NCBI RefSeq assembly: GCF_004216905.1
Contig: NZ_SGXJ01000002.1
Coordinates: forward strand, 1,054,001 to 1,118,000
Direction of reading: 5' to 3'
Length of the DNA stretch: 64,000 nt
DNA from: Kribbella sp. VKM Ac-2569
GTDB lineage: Bacteria > Actinomycetota > Actinomycetes > Propionibacteriales > Kribbellaceae
Part shown: positions 46,857 to 55,552 of the stretch, one piece after another
How the letters are laid out: each line of letters starts with the position of its first letter
How positions within the stretch are numbered: position 1 is the first letter of the stretch
Program-made: the position numbers and the translations under genes
The notes under the pieces: generated by a model
Told to the model about the DNA's origin: nothing
Databases searched by the model: none
Seen by the model: the letters and a program-made list of their open reading frames with translations, nothing else

Positions 46857-47591
46857 TCAGTTGTAGTCGGCACTGATCGCGTTGGCGGTGGCGAGCAACT
46901 CGGGTAGCAGCTCGAGCACCTGGTCATAGTTCAGCAGTACGTCGGGCACCGACAACGACACGGCCCCGACAACGCGCCCGGTGCTGTCACTCAACGGCGC
47001 ACCGATGCAGTTGATGAACGACTCGTGCTCTGCCTTGTCCTGCGCCCAGCCACGCTCTTTGGTCAGCTGCAGCTCGTCCCGCAACCGGTCCGCGTCGGTG
47101 ATGGTGTTCGGCGTGTACACCTTGTAGTCCAGCGTCGCCAGCAGCGCCTCCCGCTGCCGCTTCGGCTGCGCGGCCAGCAGCACCTTGCCGACCGCAGTGC
47201 AGTGCAGAGCCGCCGGTACGCCGACCTGCGAGTACATGCGCACCGAACGCACGCTGTCGAGCTTGTCGACGTAGATGACCTCACCGTTCTCCCAGGCGGC
47301 CAGGTGAACCGTCTGACCGGTCTTCTGGTTCAGCTCGCGCAGATGCGGTGCAGCAACCTGCCGTACGACGTGTTGCTCGCGCGCCACGTCCGCGAGCGCG
47401 AACAGCTGCGAGCCCAGGCGGTAGCGGTGCGCCGAGTCACGGCGTACGAACCGCTCTGCCTCCATGGTGCGTAGGAGACGCAGCACTGTCGTCTTGTGCA
47501 CGCCCAGCTCGGCCGCGAGCTGGTCCAGCGAGCGCTCCCCCTCGCCGAGGCTCTTGAGGATCTGCAACGCCCTGCCGAGGCTCTGACTCAT
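46857..47591 (-). CDS. IclR-family regulator (second), likely KDG/KDPG-responsive
   Basis: 244 residues from ATG at 47591, overlapping the kinase stop (ATGA). Winged helix MSQSLGRALQILKSLGEGERSLDQLAAELGVHKTTVLRLLRTME, effector domain with MYSQVGVPAALHCTAVGKVLLA and the Cys in FINCIGAPLSD. Similar regulators in 2-keto-3-deoxygluconate (KDG) operons (KdgR type) sense KDG. It is in an operon with a KDG-type kinase and RidA; a 28-bp palindrome at 48656-48683 is the likely operator. Confidence 0.87.
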   Translation of the reverse strand: MSQSLGRALQILKSLGEGERSLDQLAAELGVHKTTVLRLLRTMEAERFVRRDSAHRYRLGSQLFALADVAREQHVVRQVAAPHLRELNQKTGQTVHLAAWENGEVIYVDKLDSVRSVRMYSQVGVPAALHCTAVGKVLLAAQPKRQREALLATLDYKVYTPNTITDADRLRDELQLTKERGWAQDKAEHESFINCIGAPLSDSTGRVVGAVSLSVPDVLLNYDQVLELLPELLATANAISADYN

Positions 47592-48562
47592 GTCGGCCCG
47601 ATCTTCGTCGCTGCCCACTCCTCGTCGGTGCAGGTCAGCAGTCGCTCACGCACCTCTCGCGCCGGGGGCGGTGCGTGGTCCTCTGGCACTGTCAAAACAG
47701 CTGCCGCAGTCAAATGCCCCAACCGCAACCGCTGCACCATCGGAAGCTGTTGCAACGTGCCAGTGAGGAATCCCGCCGCAAACGCATCCCCCGCTCCGAC
47801 GGTCTCCACGACATCTACAGACAGCGCGGGGACCTCGGTACGGCCGTTCTGCTCGAGCACCATCGCAGTGTGCGCGTCATCCTTCACCACCAGAGTCCGC
47901 GCCCCGATGCGCTCGTACAGCTCGTCCGGGTCGCCTGTGCCTGCGAAGACCTGAGCCTCGTCAGCACCGATCAGCACGATGTCGGCCGCCTTCAGCAACC
48001 GCCACAACGGCTCAGGGTCCCTGTCCCGCCACAATGCCGGCCGCCAGTTCAGGTCCACGCTGAGCAGGTACTCACGCGGCTCAGTCGCCAGCCGCTCCAG
48101 CATCTCCGCACTGGTCGTTGAGATCGCCGCAGTGATTCCGGTCGTGTGCACAAGCTTGGCCTGCTTGAGTCGCTCGCTGACCTCAGGCCGGTTCAGGAAC
48201 TCCGGGTTCATGGCAGCAGCCGCGGAGCCGGTCCGGTAGTAATGCATCCGGGAGCGCCCGTCCTCCGACTCCTTCACGTAGAGCGCGGTCGGCCGGACCG
48301 GGTCCAGCTCGACACCTCCGACGTCGACACCACGCGCCTGCAGATCCCGCAGTACGTGCTGGCCGAAGCCGTCGTCACCGAGCCGCGAGATCCACCCGGT
48401 CGGTACGCCGAGCGCCGCCAGCCCACCGGCCACGTTGCACTCCGCCCCGCCGACCGACCGCCGGAACGTCTCCACGTCCTTGAGGGGTCCCGGCCCGCCC
48501 GCGAGCATGATCATCGCCTCACCCACGCAGATCGCGGCCGTCTCAGGGAGCGGTTCGGGCAT
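47588..48562 (-). CDS. 2-keto-3-deoxygluconate-type kinase (PfkB family)
   Basis: 324 residues from ATG at 48562, with AAGGAG 5-6 nt upstream. PfkB signatures: GGAECNVAGGLAALGV near the N-terminus and VVETVGAGDAFAAGFLTGTL near residue 255, with the catalytic Asp of GAGDAFAAG. The family resemblance is closest to KDG kinases (SVDLNWRPALW segment). It would phosphorylate KDG to KDPG, the substrate of the aldolase in the divergent operon. Confidence 0.85.
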   Translation of the reverse strand: MPEPLPETAAICVGEAMIMLAGGPGPLKDVETFRRSVGGAECNVAGGLAALGVPTGWISRLGDDGFGQHVLRDLQARGVDVGGVELDPVRPTALYVKESEDGRSRMHYYRTGSAAAAMNPEFLNRPEVSERLKQAKLVHTTGITAAISTTSAEMLERLATEPREYLLSVDLNWRPALWRDRDPEPLWRLLKAADIVLIGADEAQVFAGTGDPDELYERIGARTLVVKDDAHTAMVLEQNGRTEVPALSVDVVETVGAGDAFAAGFLTGTLQQLPMVQRLRLGHLTAAAVLTVPEDHAPPPAREVRERLLTCTDEEWAATKIGPT

Positions 48563-48616
48563 CGGCACTCCTTGGCGGCGGGGTGATGGGATAGGGCTGC
48601 GTTGGATAGGCGCGCG

Positions 48617-48683
48617 TTGACGCGACTTCGGGCGCGATGCTACAACCGACGAGTCAGAATGCGCAATGAGCGTTGCGTATTCT
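48617..48683. promoter_or_regulatory. Divergent promoter region with 28-bp operator
   Basis: Plus strand: TTGACG (48617-48622), 18-bp spacer, TACAAC (48641-48646). Downstream of it, AGAATGCGCAA (48656-48666) and TTGCGTATTCT (48673-48683) form an inverted repeat with one mismatch and a 6-bp centre. On the minus strand TTGCGC (inside the repeat) and TAGCAT (near 48637) are 18 bp apart, a possible promoter for the kinase operon. One regulator bound here would control both arms. Confidence 0.7.
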
Positions 48684-48707
48684 GCAATCCCAATCCCAGG
48701 GGGTCAG

Positions 48708-50012
48708 ATGCCTGCTTACGATGCCGACACCGTCGCCGCTCTCGCCGATCAGCAGGTGAGCTGGCAGGACAAGGCCCTGCCGCCCGCCTTCTGGGGCCGC
48801 ACCGTCGCGGAGGTGCTGGCCGACCGACCCCGGCTCTCCCAGCTCCCCACTCCGCTGATGACGCTGTCGGCCCCCGGCCTGCGACACAACGTCGACACCC
48901 TCGCCACCTGGTGCACCCGGCACGGTGTGGAGCTCGCGCCGCACGGCAAGACCACGATGTCACCCGCCCTCTGGGCGATGCAGCTGGACGCCGGCGCCTG
49001 GGCCATCACGCTGGCCAACGGGTTCCAGCTCGGTGTCGCCCGCGCGTACGGCGTACAGCGCGTGCTCATCGCAAACGCGGTGATCTCGCCCCTGCAGCTG
49101 CGCTGGATCGCCGACGAGCTCGCGGCCGACCCGGCGTTCGAGGTGATGGTGTGGGCCGACTCGGTCCGCACCGTCGAGCAGATGGAGGCGGCACGCTCGG
49201 CGTACGTCGGTGCCGACGCGCGACCGCTCGACGTACTGGTCGAGGTGGGCGGCATCGGCGGCCGGACCGGCGCCCGGGATCTCGAGACCGCACTGGCCGT
49301 CGGCGACGCGATCGCCGACGCGTCGACGCTGCGGCTCGTCGGCGTGGCCGGGTACGAGGGCGCGATCGGGCACGGAGTCGACGAGGCCAACCTCGAGGAG
49401 GTCCGTGCGTACCTGCGGGAGCTCGCGACCGTTCACCACCGGCTGCGGCCCTTGTACGACGAGGACGTTGTACCGGTGGTCAGTGCGGGCGGGAGCCAGT
49501 ACTTCGAGCAGGTCGCGAAGGTGCTCGCCTCCGAGGCGGGCGAAGGCGCCCGGGTCGTACTGCGTTCCGGCGCGTACATCTCCCACGATGACGGGCTCTA
49601 CCGGCGGCTGTCGCCGCTCGGCGAGCACCCGCGGACGGACGGCGAGCAGCTGGTTCCGGCGATGCACGGGTGGATGCGCATCACGTCGCAGCCCGAGCCG
49701 GGGCTGGCGATCTTCGACGGCGGACGCCGTGACTTCCCGTTCGACCAGGATTATCCCGAGCCGCAGCTGATCCGGCCGCGGTCGGAGGGCTCGCCGATCC
49801 TGTCGGCCGCCGGGATGAAGGTGACGAACCTCAACGACCAGCACGGCTACCTGCAGTTCGGCGACGACCAGGACGTGGTGATCGGCGACGAGCTCCGCGT
49901 CGGCCTGTCGCACCCCTGCACAGCCTTCGACAAGTGGGGTCTGATCCCGGTGATCGACGACCCGGACGCGGCGGATCCCGTCATCGTCGACCTTGTCCGG
50001 ACGTTCTTCTGA
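48708..50012 (+). CDS. Fold-III PLP enzyme: D-glucosaminate/D-amino-acid ammonia-lyase-like
   Basis: 434 residues from ATG at 48708 with AGGGGG 4 nt upstream. The PLP Lys lies in LAPHGKTTMSPALW, as in D-serine dehydratases and D-threonine aldolases. The C-terminal half has PVVSAGGSQYF, VLRSGAYISHDDGLYRR, and a metal-binding His/Cys pair in GLSHPCTAFDKW. The family includes D-serine deaminases and, in related groups, D-glucosaminate dehydratase that releases ammonia to give KDG (family knowledge). Context with KDG kinase and KDPG aldolase makes the latter activity the best guess; D-serine or D-threonine remain possible. Confidence 0.8.
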   Translation: MPAYDADTVAALADQQVSWQDKALPPAFWGRTVAEVLADRPRLSQLPTPLMTLSAPGLRHNVDTLATWCTRHGVELAPHGKTTMSPALWAMQLDAGAWAITLANGFQLGVARAYGVQRVLIANAVISPLQLRWIADELAADPAFEVMVWADSVRTVEQMEAARSAYVGADARPLDVLVEVGGIGGRTGARDLETALAVGDAIADASTLRLVGVAGYEGAIGHGVDEANLEEVRAYLRELATVHHRLRPLYDEDVVPVVSAGGSQYFEQVAKVLASEAGEGARVVLRSGAYISHDDGLYRRLSPLGEHPRTDGEQLVPAMHGWMRITSQPEPGLAIFDGGRRDFPFDQDYPEPQLIRPRSEGSPILSAAGMKVTNLNDQHGYLQFGDDQDVVIGDELRVGLSHPCTAFDKWGLIPVIDDPDAADPVIVDLVRTFF

Positions 50013-50013
50013 C

Positions 50014-51618
50014 ATGAGAGATCTGCTGATCACGGGGGCGTTGGTCGTCGACGGTTCCGGCGCGCCCGGGTACCACGCCGACGTCGCGGTCGACGCCGGG
50101 CGGATCGTGGCCATCGGCAACGACCTCCCGGCCGCGCACCGGACGATCGACGCGGACGGGCTGGTGCTGTCGCCCGGGTTCATCGACATGCACTCGCACT
50201 CGGACCTGCAGATCCTGGTCAACCCCGACCACACCGCCAAGATCAGCCAGGGCGTCACGCTCGAGGTCCTCGGTCAGGACGGCCTGTCCTTCGCCCCGAT
50301 CGACGATCCGACGCGGGCCGTCGTACGCCGCCAGATCGCCGGCTGGAACGGGGAACCCGACGACTTCGACTTCTCCTGGTCGACGGTCGCCGGGTACCTC
50401 GACCGCCTCGACCAGGGGATCGCCTGCAACGCGGCGTACCTGATCCCGCAGGGCACGCTGCGCCTGATGGTCGTTGGCACCTCCAACCGTCCGGCGACCG
50501 TCGACGAGCTCGCACGGATGAAGCAGCTGCTCGCCGACGGACTGCGTGAGGGCGCGGTCGGGATGAGCAGCGGGCTCACGTACACACCCGGCATGTTCGC
50601 CGGTACCGATGAGCTGGTCGAGCTGTGCGAGGTCGTCGCGTCGTACGGCGGCTACTACGCACCGCATCAGCGCTCGTACGGCAAGGGCGCTCTCGATGCG
50701 TACGCCGAGATGGTCGACGTGGCGCGCCGCTCCGAGTGTGCGTTGCACCTGACCCACGCGGTGATGAACTTCGCGCCGAACGCCGGCCGGGGCTCCGAGC
50801 TGGTCGAGATGATCGACAAAGCACTCGCATCCGGTGTGGACGTCACCACCGACACCTATCCGTACCTGCCGGGCGCCACCACCCTGGCGGCGATCCTGCC
50901 GAGCTGGACCGCCGAGGGTGGACCGGACGCGCTGCTCGCCCGGCTCCGCGACCCGTCCGCGCGGGAACGCATCAGCTACGAGCTGGAGCAGGTCGGGTCC
51001 GACGGCTGCCACGGCTGCGTGGTGGAGTGGGACACGATCGAGATCGGGGGCGTCCGCAACCCGGCCCTGTCCGACGCGGTCGGCAGCACCGTCGCGGCCC
51101 TCGCGGCACGCACCGGCAAGCCAGCCTCGGAAGTGTTCTTCGAGATCCTGCTGGCCGACGACCTCGCCACGTCGATCCTGCAGCACGTCGGCCACGAGGA
51201 GAACGTGCGCGCGATCATGCAGCACCCGTCGCACACGGGCGGCTCGGACGGGATCCTGGTCGGCGGGAAGCCGCATCCGCGGTCGTGGGGCACCTTCCCG
51301 CGGTACCTCGCCCGCTACGTCCGCGAGCTCGGCGTACTCGACCTCGCCGACTGCATCCACCACCTCACCGGCCGCCCCGCCCGCCGCCTCCGGCTCCCCG
51401 ATCGCGGGCTGGTCCGCGAGGGGTACGCCGCCGATCTGGTCCTCTTCGACCCCGCGACCGTCCAGGACACCGCCACGTTTCCCGAACCCCGCCGGCAAGC
51501 TGCAGGCATCCCGTACGTCTTCGTCAACGGCACACCTGTCATCGACGACTCGCAGCGAACGCCCACCCGCCCCGGCCGCGCCATTCGCCGTACCTCAGCT
51601 GAAAGGAACCTGTTGTGA
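50014..51618 (+). CDS. N-acyl-D-amino-acid deacylase (amidohydrolase family)
   Basis: 534 residues from ATG at 50014, 1 nt after the previous stop. Amidohydrolase metal site GFIDMHSHSD at residue 55-65, downstream His motifs (LHLTHAVMNF and PSHTGGSDGILVG) and the C-terminal return to the small beta domain (GYAADLVLFDPATVQD). Family members hydrolyse N-acyl-D-amino acids. N-acetyl-D-glucosaminate is chemically an N-acyl-D-amino acid (2R), so it is a plausible substrate in this operon. Confidence 0.88.
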   Translation: MRDLLITGALVVDGSGAPGYHADVAVDAGRIVAIGNDLPAAHRTIDADGLVLSPGFIDMHSHSDLQILVNPDHTAKISQGVTLEVLGQDGLSFAPIDDPTRAVVRRQIAGWNGEPDDFDFSWSTVAGYLDRLDQGIACNAAYLIPQGTLRLMVVGTSNRPATVDELARMKQLLADGLREGAVGMSSGLTYTPGMFAGTDELVELCEVVASYGGYYAPHQRSYGKGALDAYAEMVDVARRSECALHLTHAVMNFAPNAGRGSELVEMIDKALASGVDVTTDTYPYLPGATTLAAILPSWTAEGGPDALLARLRDPSARERISYELEQVGSDGCHGCVVEWDTIEIGGVRNPALSDAVGSTVAALAARTGKPASEVFFEILLADDLATSILQHVGHEENVRAIMQHPSHTGGSDGILVGGKPHPRSWGTFPRYLARYVRELGVLDLADCIHHLTGRPARRLRLPDRGLVREGYAADLVLFDPATVQDTATFPEPRRQAAGIPYVFVNGTPVIDDSQRTPTRPGRAIRRTSAERNLL

Positions 51619-52253
51619 ACACCCTGGAGCTGCTCCGAGCCGATCGGGTTCTGACCGTCGTCCGCGCCCCGGAGATCTCGGACGCCCGCGACCTCTGCGC
51701 CGCGTTGGTTGCCGGCGGCATCCACGTCGTCGAGCTCACCTACACCACCCCGGACCTCCCCCGGCACCTGGAGCGCGCCGCTTCCACCGCGGCCGAGACC
51801 GGCGCGGTCGTCGGCGCCGGCACGGTCCAGACCGGCGACCAGGCCACGCAGGCGATCAACGCGGGCGCCCAGTTCCTCGTCACCCCCGGGCAGGGTCCTG
51901 AGGCTGGGGCGATCGCCGAAGCAGCGCGGACCGCCGGCATCCCCGTCGTACTCGGCGCCTTCACGCCGTCCGAGGTGATGACCGCGCTCGCCCTCGGCTC
52001 GGCCGCGGTGAAGATCTTCCCCGCCCACCAGCTGGGCCCGAAGTACTTCAAGGACCTCAACGGCCCGTTCCCCGGCGTCCCGCTGATCCCGTCCGGCGGC
52101 GTCAACGCCACCAACGCCCCCGACTTCCTGGCCGCCGGCGCCCTGGCCGTCAGCGCCGGCACTGACGTCGTCTCCCCGGCCGACGTAGCCTCCGCCAACT
52201 GGGAGTCCATCACCGCGAAGGCCAAGAACTTCTGCGCCGCTATTGAACGGTGA
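51615..52253 (+). CDS. KDPG/4-hydroxy-2-oxoglutarate aldolase
   Basis: 212 residues from GTG at 51615, overlapping the deacylase stop (GTGA). The class I aldolase TIM barrel of the KDPG family has the general acid/base Glu in VVELTYTT, the GAGTV strand, and the Schiff-base Lys in SAAVKIFPA; PSGGVN is the phosphate-binding end. Cleaves KDPG to pyruvate and glyceraldehyde-3-phosphate. It ends in a 14-bp overlap with the convergent gene at 52240. Confidence 0.9.
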   Translation: MNTLELLRADRVLTVVRAPEISDARDLCAALVAGGIHVVELTYTTPDLPRHLERAASTAAETGAVVGAGTVQTGDQATQAINAGAQFLVTPGQGPEAGAIAEAARTAGIPVVLGAFTPSEVMTALALGSAAVKIFPAHQLGPKYFKDLNGPFPGVPLIPSGGVNATNAPDFLAAGALAVSAGTDVVSPADVASANWESITAKAKNFCAAIER

Positions 52254-52935
52254 TGCTGCCGTAGCTGGTTCGTAGGTAGAGGCGGTTCGAGGAACTGGGG
52301 TCGTTCGGTACGTCGACCTGGGTGGACCCTTGGGCCGCGAGCGCGTCGATCGCGTACGTCGCCGTACGTGGGAGCTGCACCATAAGAGATCCGTCGCTGG
52401 CGGTGGCGGTGACCTGAACCGGCGCGCTGTCGAAGAGCATGTCGATGGAACCGTGCACCGCGTCCACCGAAACCCGCGGGCTCCGCACGCGGGTCAGGGT
52501 GACCGAGGCATCGGTGGCTTCCACCGTCAGCGGCGAAGCAACGCCGGTCGCGGTCATCGACGTACCGTCGGCCTTCGCGTGCACGGCGGCCGCGCTCGGC
52601 ACCTCCACCGTCAGCTCGACATCGCAGTGCACATCGGGGCAGGTGGTCTCGACGTCCAGCACCCTGCCAACCATCGCCACCTTTACGGCGGGCTGCGCGA
52701 CGGCGTATGTCCCGTCGACCGTCACATGTACCTTTCCGTCGGCGCTCGCGAGCAACTGCAGCGGCACGCCCGACACCACCTTCACGCCTTGCGGTCCGGG
52801 TGTGAACGAGGTCGAGTATTCGTACGGCAGCTTCCCCCGGATCAACGACACGGTGACCGCTGCACCGGTGATCACGAGCACCAGCACCGGCACCAGTCCG
52901 ATGATCAGCATTCTGCGCTGCGCGGTCGTCATCAC
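52240..52935 (-). CDS. Membrane-anchored DUF4097-like beta-repeat protein
   Basis: 231 residues. One N-terminal membrane segment (RMLIIGLVPVLVLVITGAAVTVSLI) and then repeated short beta-strand units (AKADGTSMTATGVASPLTVEATDASVTLTRV ... HGSIDMLFDS ... ASDGSLMVQLP ... SYGSITVQ), typical of DUF4097/adhesin-like domains. The start codon (GTG 52935 or ATG 52932) overlaps the response-regulator stop, so it belongs to the two-component operon and may be its sensor partner or target. Confidence 0.78.
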   Translation of the reverse strand: MMTTAQRRMLIIGLVPVLVLVITGAAVTVSLIRGKLPYEYSTSFTPGPQGVKVVSGVPLQLLASADGKVHVTVDGTYAVAQPAVKVAMVGRVLDVETTCPDVHCDVELTVEVPSAAAVHAKADGTSMTATGVASPLTVEATDASVTLTRVRSPRVSVDAVHGSIDMLFDSAPVQVTATASDGSLMVQLPRTATYAIDALAAQGSTQVDVPNDPSSSNRLYLRTSYGSITVQ

Positions 52936-53576
52936 GTGTCCAGGTACTTGAGCACGGCGAGCACCCGGCGATGCTCGCCCTCGGTCGGCGACAGTCGCAG
53001 CTTCAGGAAGATGTTGCTGATGTGCTTCTCCACGGCGCCTTCACCGACGACGAGCGCCTGGGCGATCCCGGCGTTCGACTTGCCTTCCGCCATCGCCCGG
53101 AGAACGTCCTGTTCCCGCGGACTCAGGACCGCGAGCGGATCCTCCTTCCGCGATCGCACCAGCAGTTGCGAGATCACCTCCGGATCCAGCGCCGCGCCAC
53201 CGCCCGCGACCCGGCGCAGCCCGTCGATGAACTGATCGACATCCGCCACGCGATCCTTGAGCAGGTACCCGACACCACCCGGGTTCCCACCGATCAGTTC
53301 ACTCGCGTAGCGCTCCTCGACGTACTGCGACAGCACGAGTACGCCGACCTCGGCGTACTGCTCGCGGATCACCAATGCCGCCCGCAACCCCTCGTCGGTG
53401 AAGGTCGGCGGCATCCGTACGTCGACCACGCACACGTCCGGCCGATGCGCCTCGACCGCCTTCAGCAGCGCGTCACCGTCCCCGACTGCCGCCACCACTG
53501 CGCAATCCTGCTCCTCCAGCAGCCGCACGATGCCCTCACGCAACAGCACCGAGTCCTCGGCGATCACCACCCGCAT
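52932..53576 (-). CDS. NarL/LuxR-family response regulator
   Basis: 214 residues from ATG at 53576, AGGAG upstream. Receiver domain with acidic pocket VIAEDSVLLREG and phospho-acceptor Asp in DVCVVDVRMPP, then the LuxR helix-turn-helix (LSPREQDVLRAMAEGKSNAGIAQAL ... VEKHISNIFLKL). It lies just after a HisKA_3 sensor kinase and should be its partner. Confidence 0.92.
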   Translation of the reverse strand: MRVVIAEDSVLLREGIVRLLEEQDCAVVAAVGDGDALLKAVEAHRPDVCVVDVRMPPTFTDEGLRAALVIREQYAEVGVLVLSQYVEERYASELIGGNPGGVGYLLKDRVADVDQFIDGLRRVAGGGAALDPEVISQLLVRSRKEDPLAVLSPREQDVLRAMAEGKSNAGIAQALVVGEGAVEKHISNIFLKLRLSPTEGEHRRVLAVLKYLDT

Positions 53577-53580
53577 ATGC

Positions 53581-54867
53581 TCAATCTCCTGAACCACAGG
53601 GAACCTCCGCGGTCAGCGTGGTCCCGCCACCCGGTGGACTCTCCACCGTGAGCCATCCGTCGACTCCGGCCACCCGATCGGTCAGCCCGCGCAACCCGGT
53701 GCCCTTGGACGGATCGGCACCGCCTTGCCCGTCGTCCCGCACCTCGACCCGCAGTACGTCGCCCCTCCGCACCACCGAGACCTCCACGTGCGCCGCCTCA
53801 GCATGTTTGGCCACGTTGGTCAGCGCCTCCGTCACCACGAAGTACGCGATCGACTCGATCGTCAGCGACGGCCGTTGATGTATGCCGATCCGCACGCGCA
53901 TCGGCACCGGTGACCGGACCGCCAACGCCGACAGCGCCGCATCCAGACCACGATCGGTCAGCACTGGCGGGTGCAGTCCGCGCGTCAGGTCGCGGAGCTC
54001 GACGATCGCCTGCATCGCGTCCGAATGCGCAGCCTCGATCAACGCGCGCACCGCGGGCTCCTTGCTCCCCAGGCGATTCTTGGCACGGCCGAGCGTCATC
54101 GCCAGCGAGACGAGCCGCTGCTGCGCGCCGTCGTGCAGGTCGCGCTCCATCCGCCGTCGCTCGGCCTCGACGGAGTCGACCACCTGCTGCCGGCTCGTCA
54201 CCAGCTGCGTGACGCGCTCCGCCAGGGCACCGCTCTCGGACCGGCCGAGCAACCTCCGCGCGAGCTCCGCGTCCAGAGTTGATGCCAGCCGAATCAGCAC
54301 CGGCGACACCACCAGCAGGAACACGGCCGCGACGATCGCCACCATCGAAGCCATCTTGACCGAGTCGATCACGAACGGTCCGAGCTGCGCCTGCGCGGCG
54401 GCGAACCGGTTGTAGTAGAGCGGCAACGCGATCAGCACCGGGGGCACCGACCACGCGGTCAGGATCAGCACCAGCCAAACGATTGCCAGCGGCAACAGCA
54501 GTAGGTAGTACAGGAACTGCTGCCACATGCCGCGGTCGGTCACCGCGAGCCTCGCGTCGGCGACCCGTGATCCGGCGGGCTGCGGTGGGATCAACGGCGG
54601 GATGACCTGCCCGCGAGTGATCCGTGCCCGCGCTCGCTCCCATCCGGCCACCCGGTACACCAACCGGTTCGCGCCGGCGCTCAGCGGAATCCCGACGTAC
54701 CCGAGGGGCCAAGCCAGCAAGGCGACCAGGACCGCGGCCAGCACGAGCAGTCCGGAGGTGAGCACCACTACGGCGTCGCCGAGGATGTGGATGGTTGCCA
54801 ACCACAAGTACGGCGAGCGCCAGAGTCGCCAGGGCGTCCGGGGAACCGGATTCGCAGCAACCGTCAT
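53581..54867 (-). CDS. Sensor histidine kinase (HisKA_3 type) with integral membrane sensor
   Basis: 428 residues from ATG at 54867, with GGAGGTGG 5 nt upstream. The N-terminal half has about four to five membrane segments (a DUF/PspC-like sensor part with LAWPLGYVGIPLSAGANRLVYRV). The dimerisation helix RRRMERDLHDGAQQRLVSL carries the phospho-acceptor His, and the ATPase domain has EALTNVAKHA and GTGLRGLTDRV. It forms a two-component system with the next gene; the ligand is unknown (family members sense envelope stress). Confidence 0.92.
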   Translation of the reverse strand: MTVAANPVPRTPWRLWRSPYLWLATIHILGDAVVVLTSGLLVLAAVLVALLAWPLGYVGIPLSAGANRLVYRVAGWERARARITRGQVIPPLIPPQPAGSRVADARLAVTDRGMWQQFLYYLLLLPLAIVWLVLILTAWSVPPVLIALPLYYNRFAAAQAQLGPFVIDSVKMASMVAIVAAVFLLVVSPVLIRLASTLDAELARRLLGRSESGALAERVTQLVTSRQQVVDSVEAERRRMERDLHDGAQQRLVSLAMTLGRAKNRLGSKEPAVRALIEAAHSDAMQAIVELRDLTRGLHPPVLTDRGLDAALSALAVRSPVPMRVRIGIHQRPSLTIESIAYFVVTEALTNVAKHAEAAHVEVSVVRRGDVLRVEVRDDGQGGADPSKGTGLRGLTDRVAGVDGWLTVESPPGGGTTLTAEVPCGSGD

Positions 54868-55033
54868 CCGGACCACCTCCCCGTGTCAGCGCCTGCTTGC
54901 CGTCACAACTTACGTCGTCGTCGCGAGCGGGCGACATGAGGACAGCCCACGGACCGGGCCGGGGGTTATCCCTACCCCTGTTCGTGGGCTGGCCGGACTG
55001 TGCCGAGCGGCCGTCGCCGGGATGCTCGAAAGC

Positions 55034-55552
55034 ATGACGACGACAGCGATCGGCAGCACCGGTGGGATCGGCCGGGCCGTGGACGGGAAGCTCGGTGACG
55101 CGATCGACGACCGCGTGGCCGACGCGCTCGAGGACTACATCGCCGAAGGCCGGCTGGACGGCAAGATCCGCGCCCGCCGCTCCCCCGGAGGGCTGGCCGC
55201 GCTGGTCGCCGCCGGGGTCGCGGCAGTGCTGCTTCCGTGGTGCCTGATCCTCGCGGCCACGCTGCCGAGCACCTACCAGGCGGGCCACTGGAAGCTCACC
55301 TGGATCGGCCTCGACTGCGGCACTGCGATCGCCGCCGGTCTCACGGCGTACCTGCTGCACACACGCAACAGGTACGCCGCTCTGACCGCGATGGCCGCCG
55401 GGACGCTGCTGACGGCCGACGCCTGGTTCGACGTGAGTACGGCGGCGGCCGGGTTCGACCGCACCCTCTCGGTGACCGAGGCGCTCCTCCTGGAGCTGCC
55501 GCTGGCTGTGTGCGCCTTCGTGGTCGCCGCCCGCGAACTCCGGCGGGTCTAG
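55034..55552 (+). CDS. Four-TM membrane protein of unknown function
   Basis: 172 residues from ATG at 55034 (ATG at 55022 possible). Hydrophilic N-terminus (RAVDGKLGDAIDDRVADALEDYIAEGRLDGKIRA) then four hydrophobic segments, AALVAAGVAAVLLPWCLIL, WIGLDCGTAIAAGLTAYLLH, YAALTAMAAGTLLTADAWF and LLLELPLAVCAFVVAAREL. It is divergent from the sensor-kinase operon and convergent with the PheS-like gene (4-bp overlap). I do not recognise the family. Confidence 0.65.
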   Translation: MTTTAIGSTGGIGRAVDGKLGDAIDDRVADALEDYIAEGRLDGKIRARRSPGGLAALVAAGVAAVLLPWCLILAATLPSTYQAGHWKLTWIGLDCGTAIAAGLTAYLLHTRNRYAALTAMAAGTLLTADAWFDVSTAAAGFDRTLSVTEALLLELPLAVCAFVVAARELRRV

